Of a stretch of 64,000 nt of DNA, positions 9,462-18,700 are shown piece by piece. The notes under the pieces are model-generated. The model did not search any database, had not been told where the DNA came from, and worked only from the letters and a program-made list of their open reading frames with translations. Source of the DNA: Bacteroidota bacterium (GTDB taxonomy: Bacteria > Bacteroidota > Ignavibacteria > Kapaibacteriales > HRBIN21); assembly GCA_030550275.1 (NCBI GenBank), contig JAUQPR010000010.1, positions 1 through 64,000 on the forward strand. Reading direction: 5' to 3'. Position numbers and translations under genes: made by a program. Numbering within the stretch: position 1 is the stretch's first letter; each line of letters opens with the position of its first letter.

Positions 9462-10704
9462 AGCCATCAGCATCGTCCTGTGCGCTGCCATCCCCCTTGG
9501 AGCACAGCAAGAGGGTTTCTTCACGGATGTGCTGTGCTTTGCTGCCGAACTGCCCGATTCCAACGCACGGGTGGACGTCTGGAGTGTCATCCCCTATGCA
9601 ACGCTTACCTTCCGTGCCGCCGAGGGAGGCGCCTTCCAAGCTCAGTACCAGCTCTCCGTCACCATCCGCGATAGTGCAGGGCAACTCCTGCGTTCGCACG
9701 TGTGGAACCGGCGCCCGTACGCCCCGACCTACAGCATCGCCCAAGGAGCAACGGCAGCCTTCGAAGCCCTGCAAAGCAGTGACCACCTCCCCGCCGGGAG
9801 CTATACCATTACGGTGCTGCTGCGAGACGAGTTCAGCGGGCGCGAATACCGTACCAGCCGCCGCTACGAGGTCCCCGACTACCAACGTCCCTCGCTTGCC
9901 TTGAGCAGTATCCTGCTGGCAAGCACGGTAGAGGAGCACGAACAGCGCCCGCGCATCACCCCCTTCTTCTCCGACGATGTTGCCCAACTGGGCGAACGCT
10001 TCTTTGCCGCTGTGGAGCTTATCTCCCGCTCAGCTGTGAGCGATTCGCTCACCCTGCGGGCTGAACTGCTCCTCTCCGAAGGGAAGCAGAAGCGCTATGA
10101 GCTGCTGCGCCGGACATTGCGTCCGAGCATGCCCCAAACTCTGCTGCTTCTGCCGTTGCAGCTTCCTGCCGATATCGCCTCCGGCTCCTACCGGCTGCGC
10201 GTCCTCGTGGAACACGCAGGGCTTCCGCTGGCGCAAAGCGAGCGGAGTCTGCGCATCCGTTGGAGCGCCTTCGGGCGTACGGTGGAGGACTTGGAGCGCG
10301 CCATCCGCCAATTGCGCTACGTTGCCACCCAAGCCCAGATTGACTCGATCGCCTCCGCCCCTACCGCAGCCGAGCGACGCCGCCGCTTCGAGGAGTTCTG
10401 GGCTGCGCTCGATCCCACCCCAGGCACCCTGCGCAACGAAGCCTTCGAGGAGTACTACGACCGCATTGCTCAAGCCGACCGGCTCTTCCGCAGCTATACC
10501 GAAGGTTGGCAGACCGACCGCGGCATGGTCTACGTCATCTTCGGACCCCCGCTCCGCCGCGAGCAGTTTACGCTCAACGGGCGCCAGTACGAACGCTGGA
10601 CCTACGCCGACCGCGAATTCCTCTTCGTGGACTACACCGGCTTTGAGGACTACCGGCTGCTGACCCCCCTGCCGCCGGATGCAAAGTACCGATACAACCG
10701 CTGA
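9436..10704 (+). CDS. GWxTD domain-containing secreted protein
   Basis: 422 residues. A signal peptide is visible at the N-terminus ([18 protein letters not shown], cleavage near residue 23). The first 280 residues are beta-rich, resembling Ig-like or proteolysis-associated sandwich repeats; residues about 285-380 are helical and lead into GWQTDRGMVYVIFGPP (around residue 357), the GWxTD signature found in Bacteroidota, Chlorobiota and Acidobacteriota. Its biochemical role is not established; the domain occurs in exported proteins, often C-terminal. The start overlaps the end of rimO by 26 bases and crcB follows after 6 bases, so it is translated from the same message. Confidence 0.85.
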   Translation: MSQCRRLLEAISIVLCAAIPLGAQQEGFFTDVLCFAAELPDSNARVDVWSVIPYATLTFRAAEGGAFQAQYQLSVTIRDSAGQLLRSHVWNRRPYAPTYSIAQGATAAFEALQSSDHLPAGSYTITVLLRDEFSGREYRTSRRYEVPDYQRPSLALSSILLASTVEEHEQRPRITPFFSDDVAQLGERFFAAVELISRSAVSDSLTLRAELLLSEGKQKRYELLRRTLRPSMPQTLLLLPLQLPADIASGSYRLRVLVEHAGLPLAQSERSLRIRWSAFGRTVEDLERAIRQLRYVATQAQIDSIASAPTAAERRRRFEEFWAALDPTPGTLRNEAFEEYYDRIAQADRLFRSYTEGWQTDRGMVYVIFGPPLRREQFTLNGRQYERWTYADREFLFVDYTGFEDYRLLTPLPPDAKYRYNR

Positions 10705-10710
10705 CTGGCG

Positions 10711-11097
10711 ATGCGACAGCTCCTTCTGGTCGGACTTGGCGGGTTCCTCGGTGCTCTGGCACGCTACGGCCTCATGGGTGCCATCTACGCTCTCTTCCCC
10801 TTCCCGCCACGCTTTCCGGTGGCAACACTGCTGGTCAACCTGCTGGGGAGCTTTCTCCTGGGCATCATCACCGGAATTGGCGAATTCCGTGGCGCTATTG
10901 ATGCCTCCGTGCGCGCCTTCCTGGTCATCGGCTTCCTGGGCTCGATGACCACTTACTCCACCTTCATTGGCGAGAGCTTTGCCCTCCTGCGCCTTGGCGA
11001 ATGGGTCATGCTGGGGCTGAACCTGGCAACCCACTTCACGCTCGGCTTCATCGCCTTCTGGCTGGGACTGCTCATGTCTCAGACGCTGTGGGGATAG
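10711..11097 (+). CDS. crcB: Fluoride ion channel CrcB/Fluc
   Basis: 128 residues, the standard Fluc length, with four membrane helices. Diagnostic segments are GGFLGALARYGL in helix 1, the pore asparagine in VNLLGSFLLG, and GFLGSMTTYSTFIGE, which carries the polar track and phenylalanine box that pass fluoride. Fluc channels work as antiparallel dual-topology dimers exporting fluoride from the cytoplasm. The gene lies between the GWxTD gene (6 bases) and a DUF190 gene (3 bases). No fluoride riboswitch is visible upstream, consistent with transcription from an upstream operon promoter. Confidence 0.94.
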   Translation: MRQLLLVGLGGFLGALARYGLMGAIYALFPFPPRFPVATLLVNLLGSFLLGIITGIGEFRGAIDASVRAFLVIGFLGSMTTYSTFIGESFALLRLGEWVMLGLNLATHFTLGFIAFWLGLLMSQTLWG

Positions 11098-11100
11098 ACC

Positions 11101-11454
11101 ATGGTACTGCCTGCCGAAGGGCATCTGCTGCGCATCTTCATCGGCGAACAGGACCGGCACGAGGGGATGCCCCTGTGGGAATGGATTCTGCGGCAAGCAA
11201 AGCAGTTCGGGCTGGCGGGCGCAACGGTGCTGCGCGGCATCGCCGGATTTGGGGCGCACAGCCGCATTCACACTGCCCGCCTGGAGCGGCTCTCGGTGGA
11301 CCTGCCCATCATCATCGAAATCGTGGACACCATCGAGCGCATCGAGGCATTCCTCCCCATCGTGGATAGCGCCATCACCGAAGGCTTGGCAACCATCGAA
11401 CGCGTGCACATCCGCTTCTACCGCGCCGGCAACCGTGCACCAGCCGACGCGTGA
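11101..11454 (+). CDS. DUF190 family protein (PII-like, CrcB-associated)
   Basis: 117 residues. It matches the small DUF190 family: an N-terminal LLRIFIGEQDRH strand, the GLAGATVLRGIAGFG core and LPIIIEIVDTIERIEAFLP, which together give a ferredoxin-like PII fold. DUF190 genes are frequent neighbours of crcB and are thought to act in fluoride or small-molecule response, but a function has not been demonstrated. Here it follows crcB by 3 bases, supporting a functional pair. ATG 11101 is preferred. Confidence 0.88.
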   Translation: MVLPAEGHLLRIFIGEQDRHEGMPLWEWILRQAKQFGLAGATVLRGIAGFGAHSRIHTARLERLSVDLPIIIEIVDTIERIEAFLPIVDSAITEGLATIERVHIRFYRAGNRAPADA

Positions 11455-11508
11455 ATGTGAGGGCAAGGTCGTCTTCTGCACCTGTGTGCCACATCCGGCG
11501 CTGCAGAG

Positions 11509-12111
11509 ATGCACGCTCCCACGTGGACCCTTGCGGACGTGTGGCGTCCCTCTTCCCGTTCTCATGCGCTGCTCTACGATGGCGTGCTCACGCTCGCTGG
11601 CAGCGTTCTGATTGCCCTCATGGCACAGCTATCGCTACGGCTGCCCTGGACACCGGTGCCCATCACCGGGCAGACCCTTGCCGTACTGCTGGAAGCAGCG
11701 GCGCTGGGGGCGCGTCGCGGTGCGAGCGCCGTGGCACTCTACCTGTGCATGGGAGCGACCGGCATGCCTGTCTTCGCGCTCGGAAGCGGAGGCATTGCAC
11801 ATCTGCTTGGACCAACGGGTGGCTACCTTCTCGGCTTCCTCGGCGCAGCATGGTTGGTGGGCTGGCTTGCCGAGCACGGCTGGGATCGCAGGCTCCCGAC
11901 AACAGCACTGGCGCTCCTACTGGGCAACGCGCTCATCTACGCTTTTGGGCTGCCCTGGCTGGCGCTATTTGTGGGCTGGAGTGCCGTTCTGCCGTTGGGG
12001 TTGTTCCCCTTCATCATCGGCGACCTCTTCAAGCTCCTTCTGGCAACATTTCTGCTACCGGCAAGCTGGCGCCTTGTGCGCAAGCTCTCTCCCGCCGGTG
12101 GTGTTCGGTAG
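11509..12111 (+). CDS. bioY: Biotin transporter BioY
   Basis: 200 residues with about six membrane helices. The BioY hallmark region is present: SLRLPWTPVPITGQTLAVLL followed by LGARRGASAVALYL, MGATGMPVFA and the GPTGGYLLGFL loop. BioY is the substrate-binding S component of an ECF-type biotin uptake system and in some bacteria works alone; the energising BioM/BioN genes are not in this window. It lies 54 bases after DUF190 and is the last gene before the oppositely oriented tRNAs. No BirA operator-like dyad is seen upstream. Confidence 0.92.
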   Translation: MHAPTWTLADVWRPSSRSHALLYDGVLTLAGSVLIALMAQLSLRLPWTPVPITGQTLAVLLEAAALGARRGASAVALYLCMGATGMPVFALGSGGIAHLLGPTGGYLLGFLGAAWLVGWLAEHGWDRRLPTTALALLLGNALIYAFGLPWLALFVGWSAVLPLGLFPFIIGDLFKLLLATFLLPASWRLVRKLSPAGGVR

Positions 12112-12214
12112 GTCCGTCTCAGCCCTTCTGGAAGCGGCAGCACCTCAGCTACCGCTTACGGCGTGGTGGACTCCGCCCTCCGGAGCTGCGTGCAGCGTGG
12201 GGCAAAAAGAATTG

Positions 12215-12288
12215 CGGGGCCGACGAGACTCGAACTCGCGTCCTCCTGCGTGACAGGCAGGCGCTCTAACCAGCTGAGCTACGGCCCC
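12215..12288 (-). tRNA. tRNA-Asp (anticodon GUC)
   Basis: A complete 74-nt cloverleaf on the minus strand: 7-bp acceptor stem GGGCCG-type pairing (GGGGCCG with CGGCCCC), D stem GCTC/GAGC, anticodon stem CCTGC/GCAGG with loop CTGTCAC (anticodon GTC), T arm GCGAG-TTCGAGT-CTCGT. The discriminator is G, as expected for Asp; CCA is not encoded. It follows the tRNA-Ala by 5 bases and is presumably co-transcribed with it. A T-rich stretch (TTCTTTTT) follows its 3' end but no strong hairpin is seen. Confidence 0.97.
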
Positions 12289-12293
12289 GCGTG

Positions 12294-12366
12294 TGGACCC
12301 GAGGGGATTTGAACCCCTGACCTCGTGAATGCCATTCACGCGCTCTCCCAACTGAGCTACGGGCCC
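12294..12366 (-). tRNA. tRNA-Ala (anticodon GGC)
   Basis: A complete 73-nt cloverleaf on the minus strand: acceptor GGGCCCG paired with CGGGTCC, which includes the G3-U70 pair that identifies alanine tRNAs; D stem GCTC/GAGC; anticodon stem CGTGA/TCACG with loop ATGGCAT (anticodon GGC); T arm AGGGG-TTCAAAT-CCCCT; discriminator A. CCA is not encoded. A TAATTTTG element lies 14 bases upstream of its 5' end. Confidence 0.97.
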
Positions 12367-12379
12367 ATCGGGCGCAGTG

Positions 12380-12387
12380 CAAAATTA
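12380..12387 (-). promoter_or_regulatory. Bacteroidota-type -7 element (TAATTTTG) for the tRNA pair
   Basis: TAATTTTG on the minus strand matches TAnnTTTG exactly and ends 14 bases before the mature 5' end of tRNA-Ala, the spacing expected for a tRNA promoter. No clear -33 TTTG box lies 17-20 bases upstream. Confidence 0.55.
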
Positions 12388-12410
12388 CGAAAAGCCGCAC
12401 GCGCCGCGCC

Positions 12411-13751
12411 CTACTCCACTACAATCCAGCGGCTTGCCACCCTCTCGCCCACGAAGAGCACGCCGTACGCCCCGGGAGCCAACCCCGGAAACGCCGTCTC
12501 CCAGACCCCGCTGCGGCAGCCCACGCAGCCGCCCCGCCGATCAAAGAGGCAGAAGATGCCCTTCGACGACGCCCATAGCCGCAACGTTCCCGCCTCCGCG
12601 CGCCAGCCGAACGCCGGCTCCTCTTGAGCACCCACCTCCTGGGCACGCACCAGCTCGAGAATCTTATCATCCCCCTCGCGCGGGGTGCCCCGACCGTCCC
12701 GATTGCTCGTACTCACGAAGACGCGCCCCTCCGGAGTTACGCACACATCGCGCAGGCGCCCCACACCGAGCGCATACGGCACAACGGTGACAATGCTCCG
12801 TCCATCCGGGCTCAACTGCAAGCAAAACAGCGTACTCCCCTTGAGCGTTGCCAAGAGCAGAGCGTGGCGGAACTCCTCCAGCGGACCCGTCGGCGGATAG
12901 TACGCCAACCCGCACGGTGCCACCGTCGGAGTCCAGGCGTACAGCGGTTCGACCACATTGGAATCGCGGCAGAACTGCTCCTCCTGCGGGCGATCGCAGT
13001 AGCCTTCAACGGCGGGCCAGCCGTAGTTGCGTCCGCGTTCGAGGAGGTTGAGCTCGTCATCCGTGCTGGCGCCGTGTTCGGAGAAGTAGAGCAACCCGGA
13101 GCTGCTTCGCGCCAGCCCTTGCGGATTGCGCACTCCCCAGAGCCAGATTGGGCTGCCCGGCAGTGGGTTGTCCGTCGGGATCTCGCCCTCCCAGCCGATC
13201 CGCAGAATCTTCCCGCCCAACTGCCCCAGATCCTGCGAACGCTGCGGCACTCCGCCCTCGCCCACGGTCACCAAGACGGTCCGGTCCGGCAACGCAAGCA
13301 ACCGGCATCCGGCATGGATCTGCCCCACGGGGATTCCTTGCAGCAGGACCTGTGGTTCCTGCAGGGTATCCTCGTTCGGGTCGTAGCGTAAGCGCACAAT
13401 CTGGAGTTCGATCCCGCCACCGCCTCCCCGCACCGTGTACGCTACCATCACCCAGGGCGTATCGGGGAAGCCCGGATGCAGCGCCAAGCCCATGAGCCCG
13501 GTCTCGCTCACGCTGAGCACCTCGGGCACGCGCAGCAGGAGCCGCTGCTCGCCCGTTTCGGGATGGATGTGCAAAATCCGCCCTGGGCGCTCCGTGCACC
13601 AGAGCCATCCATCCGGCGCCCACACAACAGACCAGGGCACTTGCAACCCGCGGGCAACAACTCGGAGCTCCAGCCCCGAAGGCTGCCCACAGGCTACCAC
13701 CACCTCTGCGAAGAGAAGCGCCGCCGAGAGCACCGCAGCCCCTCTACTCAT
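12411..13751 (-). CDS. PQQ-type sugar (glucose/sorbosone) dehydrogenase with type IX-like C-terminal tail
   Basis: 446 residues. The N-terminus is an export signal ending in VVVACG (Cys21), which resembles a lipobox. Residues about 30-370 form the six-bladed soluble glucose dehydrogenase fold: LQVPWSVVWAPDGWLWCTERPG, GLALHPGF, the IHAGCRLLALPDRTVLVTVG blade, GWEGEIP, GVRNPQGLA, YFSEHG and DELNLLERGRNYGWPAVEG, which provide the PQQ/calcium-binding regions of the family. The last 75 residues form a separate beta domain ending FPGLAPGAYGVLFVGERVASRW, like type IX secretion sorting tails. It overlaps the thrS end by 8 bases, so the two share a transcript. The real substrate is unknown and no PQQ biosynthesis genes are nearby. 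Confidence 0.88.
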   Translation of the reverse strand: MSRGAAVLSAALLFAEVVVACGQPSGLELRVVARGLQVPWSVVWAPDGWLWCTERPGRILHIHPETGEQRLLLRVPEVLSVSETGLMGLALHPGFPDTPWVMVAYTVRGGGGGIELQIVRLRYDPNEDTLQEPQVLLQGIPVGQIHAGCRLLALPDRTVLVTVGEGGVPQRSQDLGQLGGKILRIGWEGEIPTDNPLPGSPIWLWGVRNPQGLARSSSGLLYFSEHGASTDDELNLLERGRNYGWPAVEGYCDRPQEEQFCRDSNVVEPLYAWTPTVAPCGLAYYPPTGPLEEFRHALLLATLKGSTLFCLQLSPDGRSIVTVVPYALGVGRLRDVCVTPEGRVFVSTSNRDGRGTPREGDDKILELVRAQEVGAQEEPAFGWRAEAGTLRLWASSKGIFCLFDRRGGCVGCRSGVWETAFPGLAPGAYGVLFVGERVASRWIVVE

Positions 13752-15699
13752 CGGAAGCCCCGGGTTGGTTGAGCTGCCCGAACCGCCGCAGCAGCTCCTC
13801 CAGGCTCATGCTTCCCTGGTCTCCGCGCCCGTGACGACGCACGGCGATGGTCCCGCTCTCGACTTCGCGCCGCCCCAGAATCAGCAGGAAGGGAATCTTC
13901 CGGTGCTCCGCCTCGGCGATCTTCCGCTGCAGACGCTCCGAGCGCGTATCCACCTCCACGCGGTAGCCTTGCTCCTGCAGTTGGTGCGCCAGCTCTACCG
14001 CTGCGCCGTGCTGGGCATCTGTAATTGGCAGCACAATCGCTTGCACCGGTGCCAGCCAGAAGGGGAAGTTGCCGGCATAGTGCTCGATGAGGATGCCGAT
14101 GAAGCGCTCCAGCGAACCAAACGGTGCCCGGTGAATAATCACCGGACGATGCGCCTGCCCATCGGGACCGATGTACTCCAACCCGAAGCGCTCGGGCATG
14201 ACGTAATCCACCTGCACCGTGCCCAACTGCCAACGCCGCCCCAAGGCATCGCGCACGATGAAGTCAATCTTGGGACCGTAAAAGGCGGCTTCCCCAATGC
14301 CAATGGTGTACTGCAGCCCCAGTTCGTCGGCAACCTCGCGGATCTCCCGCTGGGCGCGCTCCCAGAGCGCGATATCTCCACCGTACTTGGCTTCGTTGTC
14401 ATCGCGGAAGGAGAGCCGGATGTCCACCGGCATGCCGAAGATGCGGAAGACGTACTGCGTCAGGTCAACGACGGCTTTGATCTCCTCCTTGAGCTGCTCC
14501 GGCGTGCAGTAGATGTGGGCATCGTCCTGCGTGAAGCCACGCACGCGGACCAAGCCGTTGAGCTCGCCGGATTGCTCGTAGCGGTAGACGGTGCCGAACT
14601 CTGCCAAGCGGAGCGGCAACTCGCGGTAGCTGCGGGGCTTGGAGGCGTAGATCTGGTGGTGGTGCGGGCAGTTCATCGGCTTGAGCAGGTAGCTTTCGTG
14701 CTCGTCCAGGTGCATCGGTGGGAACTGCGAATCGGCGTAGTAGGGGTAGTGCCCGGAGGTCTTGTACAGCTCCAGGTTCCCGATGTGGGGAGTGATGACC
14801 TCCTGGTAGCCGCGCCGGAGTTGCTCGCGCCGCAGGAATGCCTCCAGAGTGCGCCGCAGCACCGTGCCGTTGGGCAACCAAATGGGCAAGCCGGGTCCGA
14901 CTGCCGGGGTGAGCAGGAAGATCTCCAGCTCGCGCCCCAGCTTGCGATGGTCGCGGCGTTCGGCTTCCTCGCGCAGGTGCAGGAATTCCTCCAACTGCTC
15001 CTTGCGCGGGAAGCAGATGCCGTAGATGCGCGTCAGCATTGTGTTGCGGCTATCCCCGCGCCAGTAGGCGCCAGCAATGGAGAGTAGCTTCGGATAGCGC
15101 AGCATCCCGGTCGAGGGCACGTGGGTGCCCTTGCACAGGTCCAGAAAGTTCCCCTGCCGGTAGAAGGTGACCGGCTGCCCGCGAAGCCCTTCCAGGATCT
15201 CCAGCTTGTAGGGGTTCCAGTGGCGCCGGTAGTGCTCAACGGCTTCCTCCCAGGAGACCTCAATCCGCTCAAACGGCACATCGCGCTGTGCCAGCTCGCG
15301 CATCTTCTCCTCAATGCGCGGCAAATCCTCGCTGCTCAACTTCACTCCCTCGGGCAGCTCCACATCGTAGTAGAAGCCCTGCTCGATGGGCGGACCGATG
15401 GCGAATTTGATGCCCGGATAGAGCGCCTCGAGCGCCTCTGCCATCAGATGCGCCGAGGAGTGCCAGAAGATCTGCTGCCCCTCGGGATCGTCGTAGGTCA
15501 GCACCCGTACCTCCGCGTCCTCGGTCAACGGGCGGGAAAGGTCGTATGGCACACCATTGACCAGCAGCCCAACGGCACGCTGGGCAAGGTCCTCCGAGAG
15601 GCTGCGCACGAGCTCCAGCCCCGTGATGCCCCGCTGGACCTCCCGTTCGCTGCCATCGGGGAAGCGCAAGCGGATGCTTTCGACAACACCGACCTCCAT
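13744..15699 (-). CDS. thrS: Threonyl-tRNA synthetase
   Basis: 651 residues, full length. Order of domains: TGS (about 5-68), editing domain with HSSAH (His80, His84) and the later CKGTHVPSTG zinc-like editing motif, class II catalytic core with MNCPHHHQIYASKPRSYREL, TVYRYEQSGELNGLVRVRG (motif 2) and GFTQDDAHIYC, motif 3 near IIHRAPFGSLERFIGILIEH, then the anticodon-binding domain (VEVDTRSERLQRKI). It charges tRNA-Thr and clears seryl-tRNA-Thr. ATG 15699 is preceded by 62 bases after the giant protease gene; no T-box leader is visible there. It is followed by the secreted dehydrogenase gene with an 8-base overlap. Confidence 0.97.
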   Translation of the reverse strand: MEVGVVESIRLRFPDGSEREVQRGITGLELVRSLSEDLAQRAVGLLVNGVPYDLSRPLTEDAEVRVLTYDDPEGQQIFWHSSAHLMAEALEALYPGIKFAIGPPIEQGFYYDVELPEGVKLSSEDLPRIEEKMRELAQRDVPFERIEVSWEEAVEHYRRHWNPYKLEILEGLRGQPVTFYRQGNFLDLCKGTHVPSTGMLRYPKLLSIAGAYWRGDSRNTMLTRIYGICFPRKEQLEEFLHLREEAERRDHRKLGRELEIFLLTPAVGPGLPIWLPNGTVLRRTLEAFLRREQLRRGYQEVITPHIGNLELYKTSGHYPYYADSQFPPMHLDEHESYLLKPMNCPHHHQIYASKPRSYRELPLRLAEFGTVYRYEQSGELNGLVRVRGFTQDDAHIYCTPEQLKEEIKAVVDLTQYVFRIFGMPVDIRLSFRDDNEAKYGGDIALWERAQREIREVADELGLQYTIGIGEAAFYGPKIDFIVRDALGRRWQLGTVQVDYVMPERFGLEYIGPDGQAHRPVIIHRAPFGSLERFIGILIEHYAGNFPFWLAPVQAIVLPITDAQHGAAVELAHQLQEQGYRVEVDTRSERLQRKIAEAEHRKIPFLLILGRREVESGTIAVRRHGRGDQGSMSLEELLRRFGQLNQPGASDE

Positions 15700-15761
15700 T
15701 GTAGCTCCCTACAGCTGTGCTGTACACGCGGCAAAGACGTGCAAGAAGGGCACACAATGTC

Positions 15762-18700
15762 TCAGGGCAGCCGCAGCCACATGCCGGAAATCCCTGTGGC
15801 AGAGCCCATCTCCGGGATCCACAGCCGCCACAGGTAGACCCCGCTTCCAACGCTCCTGCCAGCTTGGTCCCTTCCCGACCAGCTCCACCGATTGCCGCCG
15901 CTGAAGGCAACGAACTCCTCGCTCCACACCGGACGCCCCGTCAGATCGAAGAGCTCCGCGCGCACCCTTTCCTGCGGATGGTAGCTCTGCAGGAGGAAAT
16001 CCACCCTCAGCTCATCCCCGCCAGGCTGCGGGAAGAGCCGCTGGAGCAGGATCCGCCGCTCGGTTGTCACAAGCAGCTCCAGTGCCAGGGTATCGCGGAG
16101 TCCGGCAGCGTCTTCGCCCACAAGGCGCAGCAAAACGGTGCCCGGAGGCAGCAGCCGAGGAAGGCACTCCACCACCACGCGCGCCTGCTGTGGAAGACTC
16201 TGGCGAATCTGCTCCGGCAACTGCGCGAACTGCTCGGCCGCATAGACTCGGTAGTGCTCTGCGGTGGTGCTATCCATGCGGCGACCGTCTATCCACAGCG
16301 TTAGGGCTCGCGCAGCGGAGAGCAGCGGGAGATTGTCCTGGAGGATAGCCCACAGCCGCGGACGCCGCTCAATACTCATGCCCTGCTGGAGCCGCACTAC
16401 GGTCTCCTCCTGCTGCCACCACAGCTCCAGCTTCGGAGGCTCCTGGTCGGGCTGCTTCTGGACCGGAACTGCCGCACGGTCGTTGAAGGCGTATAGCTCC
16501 CCAGGACTCCACCCGCGCAGCGAGAGCGTATCCTGCAGCGCCCATCCCGTACTGGGAAGCAGCACAACAAACTCCCGGAGCGTATCGGGCGGAATCTCCA
16601 CGGGGAACGTACGCTCGAAGAGCACGCCAGCAGACGCTGTGGACATCTGCACGCGCACGGGCGTCGCCACTGCCCGGAGCGCCCGATTCCACACCCCAAA
16701 GCGCACCTGGAGCGTATCGCTCCCAGGCTGCTGACTCACTTGGAGCTCCTGCGAACGGAGGGCAAGCTCTCCTTGGGGAACGAAATCCAGCGCAAGCTCC
16801 TCAAGCGCTGGCTGTTCACCCCCGCGCACGTGCAATTCCACGCGCACGTACGCGTATGGCTCCCCCCGCAGCTCCACCAGTGTATCGCCCTGCAGGAGGG
16901 CAAGGAGATCCTCTCCGGTCTCCTCCAGGGAGGAGCGTCCGAGAACTCTGCCCTCCCACGCGTACGGCTCGCGGAGCCGGAGCCGTAACTGCCCCAACTG
17001 CTGCGCCGGACCAATCCAGGGAGTTTGCACCCAACTCTCCGCCACTCGCCAGGAGAGCACTGCATCCACGCGGAGCGTATCACCGAGCTTCCACCGTTCG
17101 GCGATGGCTCTGGGAGCGCCGCGCCGGGCAAGGAGTGCGTAGGCAATGCGCCGGTCACGCTGGAGCGAATCCGCCAGCGCCGCCCCGTAGAGACTCCGCA
17201 ACGTCTGGCGAAGCTGCTCCAGCCCCAGTGAATCAAAGCGCCAGAGCCCATCGCCGGAGAGCACCAGGGCAACAACTTCACCGGAGCGCACCGAATCCCG
17301 CAGCAGTGCCAACAGCGCTGCGGCATCCGCACTCTCCCCCGCCCTGCCCGTTCGGTAGAAGAGCACCCGCTGCCGAAGTGAATCCTGCAACGTGAGCAGC
17401 ACCACACCAATGCCGGCCTCGCCTCTGAGCTCCAGCACCGGCTGCCCTTCCAGGGCAACCACCGCTGTTGCCCGCAGCGGGTCTGGGTCCGAACTCATCT
17501 GGAGCTGAAGACGGCGTTGCTCCGGCTCCAGCCGAACGAGGCTATCGGCGACAAGCTGCATTCCCTGCCACTGCGCCGTGCCGAAGGTCTCGGCGGAGAA
17601 CATCCGCCAGCGCACGGTGCGGGCGCTCAAGCCCGTATCCACCCAGAAGGGCACCTCCAGCCATCCGCTCCAGTCCAAGGCTCCCGAACGACGTGCCCGG
17701 ATCCGGAAGCGGTACGCCCTTTCCGGCTCCAGTTGAGCGCTCGGCTCCCACTGCACAACCTCATCCCAGGACCGGAAGCCCTCGGTTGCCTCCTCCACCA
17801 GGAGGCTATCCCGCCACAGTTGCGCTTCAAACTCCCAGGCTGGCGCATCCCGCGTGGGGAGAAGCACACGGAAGCGCGCCGCGCCGGGTCCGACATTCCA
17901 GCACGGGAGCGGCTCCAGCGGCAGCAGGACGGTCTGAAAGACCCGATAGCGCAGCTCCACGCTGTTGTTGGAATAATCGAGCTCGGGCAGGCTGGAATCC
18001 GCATTGAGCCGAATCTGCAACCGGTGCTCGCCCGCGCTGAGCCATGCCTGAGGCAGCGCGAACTCCAGCACCCTCTCGAAGGCGACACCGACAGTGTCCA
18101 CTACACGCAGTGTATCCTGCACCTGTCCGCTGCGGTGCAGCAGTTGCAGAGACCACCCCGGAGGTGCCGCGATTCCAAGATTGCCCACACGCAACCGCAG
18201 GCGCAGCGCCGTATCGGATTGCGTGAACTCCCAGCGGGCGCGCCCATCGCCGGAGTGCAGAACCGGCTCCGGGAGGAGAGCAAGGTCCGGCAGCGTATCC
18301 ACAGGGAAGCGCAGCAGCGGATCGCCCAGTAGCGTATGCTGGAGAAGGGTTGCGCGGTAGAGGTCGTTGCTCAAGACCTGGGGATTGAACTGCCCCGTCA
18401 GGCTTCGGCGAGCCTCCAGGTACAGTGCTCCCAAGGTGCGCAGTCGGGTCTCCACCAGCGCCTGGAAGAAGTAGTACTGCAGCGAGCGCTCCAGCACGTC
18501 GAACCCAATTCCGGCCATTCCCAGCGCAGCAGCAAAACCGCGCTGCGGCAACGCAACGTACTGCTCGTTGTAGGAGCGCACGTACGGGGTGGCAAAGTTC
18601 CCCATCGAGCACGAGAGCGTCATGAGGATTCCCAGCCGCGGCGTGGGGTCCAGCCGCTGCGGCTCCCAGCCCTGCAGCTCCATATTGGCTTCGGCGCCGT

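Noticed and set aside
10640-10711. Possible fluoride riboswitch before crcB
   Set aside because: Only 6 bases separate crcB from the preceding gene and no riboswitch core is recognisable.
12112-12410. tRNA pair as an integration site for a mobile element
   Set aside because: No integrase, no direct repeat of a tRNA 3' end, and the flanking genes are housekeeping.
15700-15761. T-box leader before thrS
   Set aside because: Only 62 bases are available and no T-box sequence or specifier stem is seen.
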